NCBI GenBank assembly: GCA_019747615.1
Contig: JAIEQQ010000144.1
Span: forward strand, 1 to 5,585
Length of the DNA: 5,585 bases
Direction: 5' to 3'
Source of the DNA: Phycisphaerales bacterium
Lineage (GTDB): Bacteria > Planctomycetota > Phycisphaerae > Phycisphaerales > UBA1924
Shown: positions 5,215-5,585 of the stretch, in pieces
Layout: every line of letters begins with the position of its first letter
Numbering within the stretch: the stretch's first letter is position 1
The notes under the pieces: model-generated
Seen by the model: only the letters and a program-made list of their open reading frames with translations
What the model was told of the DNA's origin: nothing
Database searches by the model: none
Position numbers and translations under genes: made by a program

Positions 5215-5585
5215 ATGGCGAAGAGTTCCGGGCCGCGCGATGTGCGATGGGTGCTGGCGGTCCACGTCCTGGCGGTCACATTGACGCAGGCGACGTGGAC
5301 GGCCGGAACGTTCATCTTGCCCGTGCTTGCGCGAAAGGAGTTCGGCGGGAGCAAGACCCAGATGCTCATCGTCACGATGGCGCCGCTGGTGCTCGCGAGC
5401 CTGTCAATCTTCTGGGGCGCGCTCTTGGCCCGGCTGTCGATCTCACGCTACGCGCTGGTGTACTGGGCGGTATCGATGCTGCCGATCATGGCGATGCACT
5501 GGATGACGTCGATCACGCAGCTTGTCGTGTTGCTCGTGGTCGCGTCGATCGGCGTCGGCGGGTGGTCGGCGATGAACGGCGAGCT
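5215..5585 (+). CDS. Probable MFS transporter, N-terminal part (runs off the right edge)
   Basis: The frame from ATG 5215 is open for 123 full codons to the window end. It begins MAKSSGPRDVRWVLAVHVLA and has four hydrophobic spans at about residues 12-36, 50-72, 79-98 and 102-120. Short loops carry charged residues: R40, K41 and E42 after the first, and R73 and R78 after the second. WGALLARLSISRY at 67-79 sits where major facilitator proteins carry the loop 2-3 motif GxLaDrxGrr and looks like a weak version of it. Span spacing and length of the first loop fit an MFS permease, a secondary transporter of the inner membrane, with eight more spans expected beyond the edge. The substrate cannot be told. 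No Shine-Dalgarno is visible before the ATG; a TTG at 5206-5208 is in frame, but ATG gives the usual short N-terminus. Other polytopic membrane families are not excluded. Confidence 0.75.
   Translation, partial: MAKSSGPRDVRWVLAVHVLAVTLTQATWTAGTFILPVLARKEFGGSKTQMLIVTMAPLVLASLSIFWGALLARLSISRYALVYWAVSMLPIMAMHWMTSITQLVVLLVVASIGVGGWSAMNGE

Noticed and set aside
4707..5265. Minus-strand frames with long Pro/Gly tracts opposite the acetyltransferase
   Set aside because: The Pro/Gly content comes from the poly-G/poly-C block, and the sense strand has a clear beta-helix enzyme.
1..5585. CRISPR arrays, tRNA or rRNA genes, insertion sequences
   Set aside because: No regularly spaced repeats, cloverleaf-like arms, conserved rRNA stretches, transposase motifs or terminal inverted repeats were seen.

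Overview
The window is GC-rich (roughly two thirds G+C by eye) and densely coding, with strong G/C preference at third codon positions. It holds six genes, two cut by the window edges. A Gram-negative envelope is implied by a Sec-exported HlyD-type adaptor and an exported hydrolase. The pairing of a soluble HlyD-like adaptor with a following GAF-like gene, next to surface-sugar genes, suggests a Planctomycetota (Phycisphaerae-like) bacterium, possibly from a metagenome assembly. That placement is inference from gene content and general style, not proven by the sequence.

Layout, left to right. (1) 1-217, minus: the first 72 residues of a gene with a GAF-like N-terminus, running off the left edge. 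(2) 320-1312, minus: a complete secreted periplasmic adaptor of the HlyD/RND membrane-fusion type, probably co-transcribed with (1). (3) 1313-1538: a 226-base divergent intergenic region rich in inverted repeats, including a terminator-like hairpin and an octamer present in four alternating-orientation copies. (4) 1539-2726, plus: a complete DegT/DnrJ/EryC1/StrS aminotransferase with a strong ribosome binding site, followed by a hairpin that overlaps the end of the next gene. (5) 2776-4332, minus: a complete exported alpha/beta hydrolase with a full Ser-Asp-His triad and a beta-rich N-terminal domain. (6) 4422-5102, plus: a WcaF-like left-handed beta-helix acetyltransferase whose last ~30 codons are an implausible poly-G/poly-C tract. 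(7) 5215-5585, plus: the N-terminus of a membrane protein that looks like an MFS transporter, open at the right edge.

How the parts fit. The aminotransferase (nucleotide-sugar amination) and the WcaF-like acetyltransferase (sugar O-acetylation) both suit synthesis of a surface polysaccharide or glycolipid, but the oppositely oriented hydrolase separates them, so they are not one operon. The adaptor pair at the left is a separate minus-strand export or efflux unit. The points most worth a second look are the poly-G/poly-C block at 5011-5087, flanked by a 15-base direct repeat and most likely a sequencing or assembly artefact, and the structured leader upstream of the aminotransferase.
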